Both the position numbers and the translations under genes were made by a program. A stretch of 64,000 bases of DNA, from assembly GCF_000739915.1 (NCBI RefSeq), contig NZ_BBJT01000010.1, positions 1-64,000 of the forward strand. The letters are read 5' to 3'. The notes under the pieces were generated by a model. The model was not told the origin of the DNA. It saw nothing but the letters and a program-made list of their open reading frames with translations, and did no database searches. Source of the DNA: Paenibacillus chitinolyticus NBRC 15660. Lineage in GTDB: Bacteria > Bacillota > Bacilli > Paenibacillales > NBRC-103111. Position 1 is the stretch's first letter; each line of letters opens with the position of its first letter. Of this stretch, positions 41,547 through 48,843 are shown in pieces.

Positions 41547-43874
41547 ATGCTGAAGGTATTTGACCAAAATTTAACCCCGGTCGGCGTATTGCCAGACGCG
41601 AGCGATGTGGAACGGAAAAGGCGGCTCAATTCAGATTATGAGCTGTCTTTTTTGCTTCCCATGACCTCCCCGAATTATCGAGAAAAAGTCCGGCATAAAG
41701 GCCATGTGCAAGACGAACGGGGCCAGTACTATGTCATCAATGACCGGAAACGGGTCCGGGACGGCCGGAAGCTGACCGCCTTGATTGAGTGCAGCCATAT
41801 TATGTTCAAGCTATCCGATTTCAAGATGCCGTATACCGGCTACATCGAAGAGGCTTTCGGGACGAATATCTTGACGCTGACCAATGCGATTACGGCGGCC
41901 ACCGGCGGGAAGTTTCTCTTCTCGATAGACGACCAATTCGACAAGAAGGATATCAAGGATTTTGGGCGGGGAAATGCACTGCAAGCTCTTAATCAAGTCG
42001 TCAAGACCTTTGAGGCGGAAGTGGAGCCGAACAACTTTACGATTCACCTGAAAAAGAAGATCGGCACGGATACCGGCATGCAGTACCGGTTTAAAAAGAA
42101 CATCGTCAGCAATACCTTTAAGGACAGCACAAGGGCGCTTGTAACGCGGCTGTATGCCCAGATGAAAGACGGATTGTCCTTCATCGGCCTTTCGGCCTCG
42201 GAGCTTACGACGGAAGAGTACAATCTGCTGAACACTATTCCGGGGGCTATTGTAGACGGGAAGATTCGAGTCAATTACCTGATATCCCCGTATGCCGGTT
42301 ACTGGTCGAATACGACCAATACGTATTATGACGGCGAACTCATTAACCAGGACATTGAGGACCCGAAGGAACTGCTGGAGGCCACGCGAAAAGCGCTGAA
42401 GGAGCAAGAGGTCCCGTCCGTGGAAGTCTCCATTGAGGCGGCCGACTTGTTCAAGCTGGACAATTCGGAGCCGCGGCCGAATATGGGCGATCCAGTTTAT
42501 TTGATCGATCCAGAAATGGAACTGAACAATATAACGGCCCGTGTCGTGGAAATTACCGAATATCCCTATGCTCGGGACAAGCATACCCAGGTCACGCTTG
42601 CTAATTACCTATTAAGGGATTACGCGGATATCATAGCCGATTTAGATCGTGCGAAGCAGATCGTGAACGACATTACGAGCGGGGCGAAGCTGCGGACGAC
42701 CGTATTCGAGGCGTTTGCCAAGCAGGCGATTTATGACATCAATAGTTCAAAAACTGAAGTTAAATACGATCAGCGAGGAATCATCCTGGAGGATAAGAGC
42801 AACGCTAAGAATCAAGTCGTCATGTCCTCCAATGGGGTCTATTTAACCACGGACGGCGGGGTGACGCCACGGGCGGCCATTACGGCGAACGGGGTCGTGG
42901 CCGAAGTAATCGTCGGCGTGCTGGGACAATTCGTGCAGCTCAAAGCGAACCAAATCGTCGTGGGGTCACAGGGTGAAAAGATCGAAGACGGGCTGATTAA
43001 AAGCGCGGGCGAATGGAACAACAAGGTCGGGCAGAACACCCCGTACAACGGGGTTATTATCAATACGACAGACGGCGTATCCGTCATTCGGAGTGACAAT
43101 AAGACCCGAGTCATCATGAATGCAACGGAAGGGTTCAAAATTCAAGGGAACGACGGCGGCGGATGGAAAGACAAGCTCTTTGCCGACCTGAACGGCAAAC
43201 TAACCGCCGAGGACCTTGTGGCGAACCGGTTCATTATGAAAAACGGTGGCGACGTCCTTATCGACGGCAATACACGGACCATCGATTTCAGTAAATTTAC
43301 GACAAAGCTTGGTACTATCTCCACGGCCAATATCGAAACGTTGATCGTCGGACAAAACGTAATTATGGGACCTAATGCGTACATTTCGTGGAATCAGGTT
43401 GCTGGCCGGCCGAACACGACTTACATTGATGCGAATGGGATCTATACGGGGAAGGTCACGGCCAATCAGATCGATACGAATGGCTTATCGGCACAGAGGA
43501 TTTTCCAGGCAGGTAGCCCACAAAACTACGCACAAATCGGCGGTTCATATGGTGATTTTGTTATGTATTATAACAATTCGGAGCTTTTCAGATTTTACAA
43601 CGGATTGGGCAACATACAATTTCAATTTTTAGGCTCTTCACTTTTGTCATTTGGCAGAGATGCTTATGGTCGTGATAGTGCAAACCCACTAAAAATCTGG
43701 GATTTCAGTTTAGCCACAGTGAGAGGAATATCGGTTAACGCAGTTGAGGGCCTCGAAGCTAGGTTAAGGTTTCTTGAAGATCGAGCGTTTATTGGAACCC
43801 GTAGGGAAGGTGGAAACTTGGTGTTTAGTAGTAAAAATTACTCGAATGTAGATTACGGTAACGTGGTTGGGTAA
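41547..43874 (+). CDS. Tal-like tail protein (prophage tail endopeptidase family)
   Basis: A 775-residue protein. The N-terminal 380 residues (MLKVFDQNLTPVGVLPDA, LNSDYELSFLLPM, RHKGHVQDERGQYYVINDRK) match the siphophage baseplate hub family that follows Dit. The second half carries YLTTDGGVTPRAAITANGVV and repeated beta segments, ending in a likely fibre-like module. The last 100 residues are more AT-rich. It sits after the fibre gene and not next to Dit. Confidence 0.82.
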   Translation: MLKVFDQNLTPVGVLPDASDVERKRRLNSDYELSFLLPMTSPNYREKVRHKGHVQDERGQYYVINDRKRVRDGRKLTALIECSHIMFKLSDFKMPYTGYIEEAFGTNILTLTNAITAATGGKFLFSIDDQFDKKDIKDFGRGNALQALNQVVKTFEAEVEPNNFTIHLKKKIGTDTGMQYRFKKNIVSNTFKDSTRALVTRLYAQMKDGLSFIGLSASELTTEEYNLLNTIPGAIVDGKIRVNYLISPYAGYWSNTTNTYYDGELINQDIEDPKELLEATRKALKEQEVPSVEVSIEAADLFKLDNSEPRPNMGDPVYLIDPEMELNNITARVVEITEYPYARDKHTQVTLANYLLRDYADIIADLDRAKQIVNDITSGAKLRTTVFEAFAKQAIYDINSSKTEVKYDQRGIILEDKSNAKNQVVMSSNGVYLTTDGGVTPRAAITANGVVAEVIVGVLGQFVQLKANQIVVGSQGEKIEDGLIKSAGEWNNKVGQNTPYNGVIINTTDGVSVIRSDNKTRVIMNATEGFKIQGNDGGGWKDKLFADLNGKLTAEDLVANRFIMKNGGDVLIDGNTRTIDFSKFTTKLGTISTANIETLIVGQNVIMGPNAYISWNQVAGRPNTTYIDANGIYTGKVTANQIDTNGLSAQRIFQAGSPQNYAQIGGSYGDFVMYYNNSELFRFYNGLGNIQFQFLGSSLLSFGRDAYGRDSANPLKIWDFSLATVRGISVNAVEGLEARLRFLEDRAFIGTRREGGNLVFSSKNYSNVDYGNVVG

Positions 43875-43942
43875 CCAATATATTCCTATCCAGAAGAGAA
43901 TGTAATATAATTAGGCTCAAATCATATACGAGGTGAGCCGTC

Positions 43943-44410
43943 ATGATGAAAAAGTACTTGTATCTCTTATTTGGAATTTTTATTGGCTTGGGTCTTTCCT
44001 TAGGTATTGGTGCGCATGCTGAAGTAACTAGTATGATTGGTAAGGTTGTCGAGGGTTCATTTCCTGTTTTGATTAACGGGGAAAAATCAGAAAAAGACGC
44101 GCTTGTTGTTGATGGTACAAGCTATCTTCCTGTTAGATCCGCCGGGCAGTTATTTGGTTATGACGTTTCTTTTATAGACTCCCAAGTTATCTTAAAAGCG
44201 AGAGAAGGTGTAGTAAATTTGGAAAAACTCAGGAGTCTGCAACAAGAACAAACTCAAATTAATGATGAAGAGGCTGCTGCAAAACTAAAAAAATGGGAGC
44301 AAGAAAAGAAAGAATGGGATAAATGGCAAGAAGATCTAGAAAAAGAACGAGAAGAACATAAGAAGGATTTAGAGGAGTGGTTGGGACTTAGCGATAAAAA
44401 AGTTGAATAG
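43943..44410 (+). CDS. Secreted stalk-domain protein (accessory)
   Basis: A 155-residue protein with a signal peptide (KKYLYLLFGIFIGLGLSLGI then GAHA), a stalk / copper amine oxidase N-terminal-like domain (FPVLINGEKSEKDALVVDGTSYLPVR), and a long charged coiled coil at the C-terminus. This domain is common in Paenibacillus surface proteins. The base composition is AT-rich. It is located between tail and lysis genes, the usual site for lysogenic-conversion genes. GAGGTGAG precedes the start. Confidence 0.75.
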   Translation: MMKKYLYLLFGIFIGLGLSLGIGAHAEVTSMIGKVVEGSFPVLINGEKSEKDALVVDGTSYLPVRSAGQLFGYDVSFIDSQVILKAREGVVNLEKLRSLQQEQTQINDEEAAAKLKKWEQEKKEWDKWQEDLEKEREEHKKDLEEWLGLSDKKVE

Positions 44411-44424
44411 TAGCAAGGAAAAGA

Positions 44425-45165
44425 ATGGGAGTTGGAAATACAGTGGGAAATAGCTTCTTATCAAGGAAGACAAATAAGATGATTATTTTATTTTTATCTT
44501 TCTTTACATTGATTGGGTGTCTAGATAAAACTGTTACAACTAACCAGGAGCTTGTTCCTGAGAACGTTTCAAAGACACCCGACCCAGATATCGATACTGA
44601 AATATTTCATTTGAATGATAAAGAGATTCAGGAAGCAATAGAATTAGGAAAATCTCTTAATAGAGATTCCTATAAATCCTTTATAGAAAAAAACTACGCC
44701 TTAGAATCGACTAGTGACAATCTTGGAAGTTTATCTAAAAATAAACCAGTAGCAATGATCAGTACTCCATATGAAGAAATAGTTAGCGATTCCTATAACA
44801 AGTCACAAAAATTCGAGAAATACGATGTTGAAGATGCTAAGTATAGACTCTTACTTGGAGGATCGATATTTTTTTATTTTAAAACATATGGTGACGAGAT
44901 CAGAGATTTCGATAATCTTCATGCTGTTCTGAAACAAGATGAAAGTATAGTACAACCGTATAAAGGAAAACTTACTAGTAATTCCACTGTTCCAGAGTTG
45001 ACGAAGGAAAAGTCGCCTTATCCAGCATACACAAAAGTTATGATAGCACAATTTACCGACATCAAGAAAAATTTAGATCTCTCTAAACCAGTGGAATTAA
45101 TCTTTATGTTAAATGGCAAAGAGCAAAGCGTCACTTACTCTATAGAAATCAGTAAGTACAAATAG
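44425..45165 (+). CDS. Lipoprotein, accessory
   Basis: A 246-residue protein with a basic start, the hydrophobic stretch MIILFLSFFTLIGC and a lipobox LIGC near residue 32. It is AT-rich, unlike the structural genes. The rest is not recognised. A surface role such as superinfection exclusion is possible but only inferred. ATG 44425 is chosen so that a basic n-region precedes the hydrophobic core. Confidence 0.7.
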   Translation: MGVGNTVGNSFLSRKTNKMIILFLSFFTLIGCLDKTVTTNQELVPENVSKTPDPDIDTEIFHLNDKEIQEAIELGKSLNRDSYKSFIEKNYALESTSDNLGSLSKNKPVAMISTPYEEIVSDSYNKSQKFEKYDVEDAKYRLLLGGSIFFYFKTYGDEIRDFDNLHAVLKQDESIVQPYKGKLTSNSTVPELTKEKSPYPAYTKVMIAQFTDIKKNLDLSKPVELIFMLNGKEQSVTYSIEISKYK

Positions 45166-45177
45166 TTAATAAATTTT

Positions 45178-45212
45178 GAAGCATTCTCTATTCAGAGAGT
45201 GCTTCTTATTTT
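45178..45212 (+). terminator. Terminator after the accessory genes
   Basis: GAAGCATTCTCT pairs with AGAGAGTGCTTC with one mismatch, followed by TTATTTT. Confidence 0.75.
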
Positions 45213-45224
45213 AAGGAGGCAAAC

Positions 45225-45428
45225 ATGGCTATGGCTATAGTAAAAACCAAGTTGGAAATTCTTGTTGATCTGAGCGACCCGGTAGAAGAAATAAAGAGTT
45301 GCATTGTGGCTATCGTAAATCAGCACCCAGCAAAACAGAAGGAGATAATGCTTCAGGTAGACACTTGGGTCGGGGAGGCTTTGGCTCAGATGTCTTTACA
45401 TGAGTCGGGTGAAGAAAAGGAGGGATAG
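45225..45428 (+). CDS. Hypothetical small protein before the lysis genes
   Basis: A 67-residue protein (VKTKLEILVDLSDPVEEIKS), ATG 45225 behind AAGGAGGC. Not recognised. Stop lies six bases before the XhlA-like gene. Confidence 0.6.
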   Translation: MAMAIVKTKLEILVDLSDPVEEIKSCIVAIVNQHPAKQKEIMLQVDTWVGEALAQMSLHESGEEKEG

Positions 45429-45434
45429 GTTTTC

Positions 45435-45734
45435 ATGGGGGCAGGTGGAGAACATCAAATGGAAGACATGAAAAAAATGCATGACACAATGGTGGACGTA
45501 AGATTGGAATTAAGAACTATTTCTGCAAAAGTTGACATCCTTACAGACGCATCTCGCAAGATCGAGGAAATTGAGGATGTAGCAAAAGGAGCAATGGATA
45601 GTACAAAGACGGCACATAAAAGGCTGGACAAGATCGATAAATTTATCACTTGGTTTACCACAACCGTCATTGGAGCGATAATCCTGGCAATTATGGGGTT
45701 CTTGATCCGAGGCGGTTTTAATTTGCCTAAATAA
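45435..45734 (+). CDS. XhlA-like haemolysin/holin-associated protein
   Basis: A 99-residue protein with a coiled coil (LRTISAKVDILTDASRKIEE) followed by one membrane helix near the end (FTTTVIGAIILAIMGFLI). This matches XhlA, which works with a holin in PBSX lysis. It lies just before the holin gene. Confidence 0.8.
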   Translation: MGAGGEHQMEDMKKMHDTMVDVRLELRTISAKVDILTDASRKIEEIEDVAKGAMDSTKTAHKRLDKIDKFITWFTTTVIGAIILAIMGFLIRGGFNLPK

Positions 45735-45750
45735 AAGGAGGAATTTTCAA

Positions 45751-46029
45751 ATGAACTGGGAGACTGTAATTAATCTCATTGATTCAAGTTTTATTGTCGT
45801 GGTTGCTGCTTGTTGGGTTGTTGGGTATGTGCTGAAAAGCACCCCGCGTTTTCCTGATTGGTTGATTCCTTATGCTGTCGGCGTATTTGCAATTACATTT
45901 ACAGTTTGGACAGAGGGGTTCAGCCCGGCAAACGTTTTGCAAGGCGTACTTTGTGCGGCAGCAGCAGTATACGGCGATCAACTCACGAAACAAGTAAAGA
46001 AGGGTGTGGGCAAGAATGCTGACTCTTGA
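45751..46029 (+). CDS. Holin
   Basis: A 92-residue protein with hydrophobic segments at residues 13-28 (SSFIVVVAACWVVGYVL), 38-52 (LIPYAVGVFAITFTVW) and 60-75, and a basic C-terminal tail (KQVKKGVGKN). Two to three membrane helices, typical of a phage holin. AGGAGG upstream; it overlaps the endolysin gene by 14 bases. Confidence 0.8.
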   Translation: MNWETVINLIDSSFIVVVAACWVVGYVLKSTPRFPDWLIPYAVGVFAITFTVWTEGFSPANVLQGVLCAAAAVYGDQLTKQVKKGVGKNADS

Positions 46030-46705
46030 TTATGTGCTGAAAAAATCGGAATTCCGTTTGGCCGGTCTTCACCCCAATGTTGCCGCAGCTTCAAAGAGAC
46101 TTATCGTGAATTGCTACAAACGAGGGGTCACTATTGTCATCACACAGGGCCTTCGAACATTTGAGGAACAAGACGCCTTATACTGCCAGGGCCGGAGCAA
46201 ACCCGGCCCAAAGGTAACAAACGCGAAGGCGGGAGAGAGCTTTCATAACTTCGGCGTGGCGATTGATTTTGCTTTGCTAATGCCGGATGGGAAAAATGTT
46301 TCGTGGGACATGACCATGGATAGCGATGGAGATAAAATTTCCGATTGGATGGAAGTGGTTACTGAAGCGAAGCAACTCGGATTCTCTTGGGGCGGCGACT
46401 GGACGGGTTTTAAAGACTACCCCCATTTCGAAATGACATTCGGCCTGACAATCAAGCAATACCAAGCCGGGAAAAGACCGGCTGTAACCCTTATTCAAGA
46501 GGAGGATATGGAAGTGGAAGTATTGGTTTTTGAACATGATTGGATGTGGAAGCAGCTTGGGGATTCCTTAGATGGGTTGTACAGAAAGGGAGTCATATCG
46601 GACTACACTTGGGCCGAAAAAGCATACACCCGTAAATTGACCAAATCGGAGCTAACTTGGATTAATATTGTTATTTCAGCCCGTAACGCAGGCGTTAACG
46701 TATAA
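46016..46705 (+). CDS. Endolysin, M15 L-Ala-D-Glu-type peptidase
   Basis: A 229-residue lysin with the peptidase M15C zinc motif SFHNFGVAIDFAL and PHFEM. DSDGDKISDWME near residue 105 fits a canonical EF-hand-like calcium loop, as known from the T5 and CwlK-type enzymes. Residues 165-229 form a small wall-binding domain (MWKQLGDSLDGLYRKGVISD, KLTKSELTWINIVISARN). ATG 46016 follows AAGGGTGTGG. Confidence 0.88.
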   Translation: MLTLDYVLKKSEFRLAGLHPNVAAASKRLIVNCYKRGVTIVITQGLRTFEEQDALYCQGRSKPGPKVTNAKAGESFHNFGVAIDFALLMPDGKNVSWDMTMDSDGDKISDWMEVVTEAKQLGFSWGGDWTGFKDYPHFEMTFGLTIKQYQAGKRPAVTLIQEEDMEVEVLVFEHDWMWKQLGDSLDGLYRKGVISDYTWAEKAYTRKLTKSELTWINIVISARNAGVNV

Positions 46706-46730
46706 AGCCCCCATATGGGGGCTTTTTTTA
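46704..46730. terminator. Bidirectional terminator after the lysis genes
   Basis: AAAGCCCCCATATGGGGGCTTT is a near-perfect palindrome with T-run on the right and A-run on the left, between convergent genes. Confidence 0.92.
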
Positions 46731-46859
46731 TTATTCGAGGGAGCCTTCTGTGCCGCTCAACGCAATGAATAAGAAAGCGAGTATGTAAACATAGAACAAA
46801 AGAAATATGACCAAGTTTCCGCATTCGCCGTCATCAGGCTCGCGTTTTCTCTTTTTCAT
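46731..46859 (-). CDS. Small membrane peptide, 42 residues
   Basis: Reads MKKRKREPDDGECG then NLVIFLLFYVYILAFLFIAL and ends EGSLE on the minus strand. One strong membrane helix after a basic/acidic start. AAGGTGG precedes ATG. It has its own promoter and ends at the bidirectional terminator. Possible toxin-like, exclusion or regulatory peptide; not recognised. Confidence 0.65.
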   Translation of the reverse strand: MKKRKREPDDGECGNLVIFLLFYVYILAFLFIALSGTEGSLE

Positions 46860-46888
46860 ACCGTTCCACCTTCATATAAATTACATAT

Positions 46889-46918
46889 ATTGTAACTTAT
46901 GTGGACCTATAGGTACAA
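46889..46918 (-). promoter_or_regulatory. Promoter and palindromes for the small membrane gene
   Basis: On the minus strand TTGTAC, 18 bases, TACAAT. The palindrome ACCTATAGGT (46905-46914) is in the spacer and TTACATATATTGTAA (46881-46895) covers the -10. Confidence 0.65.
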
Positions 46919-46951
46919 TGCTCTCCGTAGGAGTGAGCGAAAATCTGCTCA

Positions 46952-47179
46952 CTACCGCTTACCTTCTTCGATGTCAATCCATTCGTACAAGTCATCCATA
47001 TAACAATTGAGAATTATTGCGGCTTCCCTAGACTTAATCAGGGATAAACGTTTTTCGCCTCGGACCACTTTAGAAACAAATGAATCTGAAAGGTTTAATC
47101 GTTGGGCCAGTTGTGCTTGTGTCATACCTTTACTGTCTAGGAGTACGGGTAAGCGGCTCCTCCCAATACGGAGCGCCAA
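46952..47179 (-). CDS. XRE family regulator
   Basis: A 75-residue helix-turn-helix protein (SKGMTQAQLAQRLNLSDSFV, VVRGEKRLSL). Start TTG 47179 follows GGGGAGG by nine bases. It has its own promoter upstream and may control the nearby membrane peptide. Confidence 0.75.
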   Translation of the reverse strand: MALRIGRSRLPVLLDSKGMTQAQLAQRLNLSDSFVSKVVRGEKRLSLIKSREAAIILNCYMDDLYEWIDIEEGKR

Positions 47180-47215
47180 AAATGTTTACCTCCCCACTGC
47201 TTATGTCTGACTCAA

Positions 47216-47245
47216 ATTATAGGCGTGCAGCGGGGGAGGTGTAAA
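47216..47245 (-). promoter_or_regulatory. Promoter of the XRE regulator gene
   Basis: Minus strand TTTACA, 18 bases, TATAAT. Confidence 0.75.
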
Positions 47246-47253
47246 GTTACCGG

Positions 47254-47439
47254 TCACTCAGATACTTGATGGATCGCTATGATTTCACAAAGTTTTTTAT
47301 TAATTACTTTAAGCGACCCTACATGACCCCATAAATCCAAGTCACTCGTTTGCATCCATCCACGTTTACCTTTTTCATCTTTAAAAAGTACATGCCACTT
47401 TTTCATAGCAGCCCACACCACCCACTGAAAAATAGTCAA
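47254..47439 (-). CDS. Hypothetical 61-residue protein
   Basis: Minus-strand gene from TTG 47439, nine bases after GGAGG, which itself lies in the last codons of the preceding peptide gene. A later ATG at 47404 is possible. The product (KKWHVLFKDEKGKRGWMQTS) is basic and Trp-rich. Not recognised. Confidence 0.55.
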   Translation of the reverse strand: MTIFQWVVWAAMKKWHVLFKDEKGKRGWMQTSDLDLWGHVGSLKVINKKLCEIIAIHQVSE

Positions 47440-47442
47440 TGT

Positions 47443-47526
47443 TTATTTCCTCCGAAGCACTTTAACCAAGACCGCGACCGAAAGTGCTAAAGCCGCCAGA
47501 ACAGCAATCCAGGTAATGACATTCAT
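47443..47526 (-). CDS. Tiny membrane peptide, 27 residues
   Basis: MNVITWIAVLAALALSV then AVLVKVLRRK: one membrane helix with basic end. GGAGGG lies upstream of the ATG on the minus strand. Its end holds the ribosome site of the next gene. Confidence 0.6.
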   Translation of the reverse strand: MNVITWIAVLAALALSVAVLVKVLRRK

Positions 47527-47588
47527 TTTCGATCCCTCCAGTTTACTTATATTTACTTCGTCTGCACGGAATGTTAAGATTGGGTGGA

Positions 47589-47612
47589 AAGGCCGGGGTG
47601 CATCCCGACCTT
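47589..47612 (-). other. Hairpin between two peptide genes
   Basis: On the minus strand AAGGTCGGG pairs with CCCGGCCTT (one G-U pair). No T-run. It could be an attenuator or RNA stabiliser. Confidence 0.5.
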
Positions 47613-47631
47613 CCATAAGGAACTTTGACGT

Positions 47632-47748
47632 TTAGCGGCGAGCTCTACGTTTTTTGGTTCCTTTTTTCTTTGGCTTTTCGCGACGTAGAAGGATGATGGC
47701 TGTAATGCCCTGGATGATCGCCGTGATAAGCTGTACCCAATCTTTCAT
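47632..47748 (-). CDS. Small membrane peptide with very basic tail, 38 residues
   Basis: MKDWVQLITAIIQGITAIIL then LRREKPKKKGTKKRRARR: one membrane helix and a tail of 14 Lys/Arg in 18 residues. GGAGGTGATTC lies upstream of the ATG on the minus strand. The design resembles small membrane-acting toxins or antiholin-like peptides. It is the first gene of a leftward operon starting at the palindrome cluster. Confidence 0.65.
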   Translation of the reverse strand: MKDWVQLITAIIQGITAIILLRREKPKKKGTKKRRARR

Positions 47749-47775
47749 GTTAGAATCACCTCCATTCCATAAGGT

Positions 47776-47857
47776 GATACGTTTAACGTATCCCCTATAA
47801 ATAATATAACATGATACGCAAAACGTGTCAAATGTAAATTGATACTTTTAACGTATC
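47776..47857. promoter_or_regulatory. Second operator cluster, three palindromes
   Basis: GATACGTTTAACGTATC (47776-47792, perfect), GATACGCAAAACGTGTC (47813-47829) and GATACTTTTAACGTATC (47841-47857). They lie between the leftward peptide operon and the rightward regulator gene and differ from the immunity operators. A weak minus-strand promoter TTGCGT/TATAGG overlaps the middle site. Confidence 0.8.
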
Positions 47858-47867
47858 GTGTTAACAT
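47839..47867 (+). promoter_or_regulatory. Promoter of the rightward HTH gene
   Basis: TTGATA, 17 bases, TAACAT, with the third palindrome in the spacer, so autoregulation is likely. Confidence 0.72.
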
Positions 47868-47886
47868 GAAAATGGAGGTGGTACCT

Positions 47887-48105
47887 TTGCCCTTGAAAGT
47901 CCACATAAAGCTTGATGAATTGATAAAAGAACGGGGTATTTCTCAACGGGAGTTGTCTCGATTAACTGGCATACGTCAACCCTCAATAAATGAAATGTGT
48001 AATAATACAACGCAGCGGCTTCCACTGGATAACCTCGGTATAATTTGTGAGGTTTTAAAAATCGATATAGCCGATATACTTGTATTGGTCAACGAAAGCA
48101 AATAA
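47887..48105 (+). CDS. Cro/C1-type HTH regulator (HTH_26-like)
   Basis: A 72-residue protein (KLDELIKERGISQRELSRLT, IRQPSINEMCNNTTQRLPLD). Start TTG 47887 is eight bases after GGAGG; the longer frame starts inside the promoter. It probably binds the three palindromes and represses both itself and the peptide operon. Confidence 0.78.
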   Translation: MPLKVHIKLDELIKERGISQRELSRLTGIRQPSINEMCNNTTQRLPLDNLGIICEVLKIDIADILVLVNESK

Positions 48106-48137
48106 TCTCATCCTTAATGGGTGGGATTTTTTTGTTG

Positions 48138-48181
48138 TTGAATAACGAACATATGATCCTATATAATAAGAACGCATGTTC
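48138..48181 (+). promoter_or_regulatory. SOS promoter with two LexA/DinR-like boxes
   Basis: TTGAAT (48138), 18 bases, TATAAT (48162). CGAACATATGATC (48146-48158) lies in the spacer and GAACGCATGTTC (48170-48181) lies at the start of transcription. The known DinR box is CGAAC-4-GTTCG; the second site fits GAAC-4-GTTC exactly. Confidence 0.75.
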
Positions 48182-48188
48182 CTTATTA

Positions 48189-48198
48189 GGGGGGGGGG
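48189..48198 (+). repeat. Run of ten G at a ribosome site
   Basis: Ten consecutive G serve as the Shine-Dalgarno region eight bases before GTG 48207. Slippage would change spacing. Confidence 0.8.
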
Positions 48199-48206
48199 TA
48201 ATTGAT

Positions 48207-48461
48207 GTGCTGAGTGATACCGAACGGAAGGTACTGCGCATCCTGTACAATTTTTCGAATATCCACCACTGTATGCCCGATCTTTCCGAGTTGGAGACTA
48301 AATCTGGGTACAACCAGGAAAATATCAAGCAGGCTCTGAGTACCTTGCGAGAACAGGGCTATATCATGGGCAAAAAGCTCTCGGAAGTTAAGATTATTGA
48401 AGGATGGCCTAGAGAGAAAAAGGAAGAAAAGAAAACGTACATAAACCCTTGGATGGACTGA
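48207..48461 (+). CDS. Winged-helix-like regulator, SOS operon
   Basis: An 84-residue protein (LSDTERKVLRILYNFSNIHH, then ELETKSGYNQENIKQALSTL, then REQGYI) with a typical winged-helix pattern and basic tail. GTG 48207 is the first in-frame start after the G-run; the longer frame begins before the promoter. It is the first gene of the LexA-box operon. Target unknown. Confidence 0.7.
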   Translation: MLSDTERKVLRILYNFSNIHHCMPDLSELETKSGYNQENIKQALSTLREQGYIMGKKLSEVKIIEGWPREKKEEKKTYINPWMD

Positions 48462-48474
48462 GGAGGATGGCATC

Positions 48475-48807
48475 ATGGGAAAGAAGTTAGAAGGTAATGG
48501 CCTGTACGAATCCAGCCGCATGATCCTGCCAGAGCATAAAGAGGCGATCCAGCGGCAGTTGAGGGACTTGAACAGGCGTACTAAGCCAATACTAGATGAA
48601 CAGGCATGGGAAATGATGCTCCTGGAGATTGTCGATGCAAGGTCAGCGGGGAAAGAGATTACACTAGTAATTTTTGAACCCTTTGCGGATAAGGAGTTGC
48701 GCGGAAAGGTCACCAAGTTTGATATGCATCTGCGACGTGTCAGAATCGATTACGAGGATGATTGGGATTGGATTAAATGGGATGACATAGTGAGTGTACA
48801 TATATAA
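48475..48807 (+). CDS. YolD-like protein
   Basis: A 110-residue protein with SRMILPEHKEAIQ, KPILDEQAWEMML and DWDWIKWDDIVSVHI, the pattern of the YolD family, often next to SOS-induced UvrX-type polymerases. No polymerase gene is present here. It follows the winged-helix gene by 13 bases and shares its SOS promoter. GAGGAGG upstream. A terminator follows. Confidence 0.78.
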   Translation: MGKKLEGNGLYESSRMILPEHKEAIQRQLRDLNRRTKPILDEQAWEMMLLEIVDARSAGKEITLVIFEPFADKELRGKVTKFDMHLRRVRIDYEDDWDWIKWDDIVSVHI

Positions 48808-48808
48808 A

Positions 48809-48843
48809 CAAAAGGCCAGGGATGTTTTCCCTTGGCCTTTTTG
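48809..48843 (+). terminator. Terminator after the YolD-like gene
   Basis: AAAAGGCCAGGGA pairs with TTCCCTTGGCCTTTTT, followed by GTTT. Confidence 0.9.
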
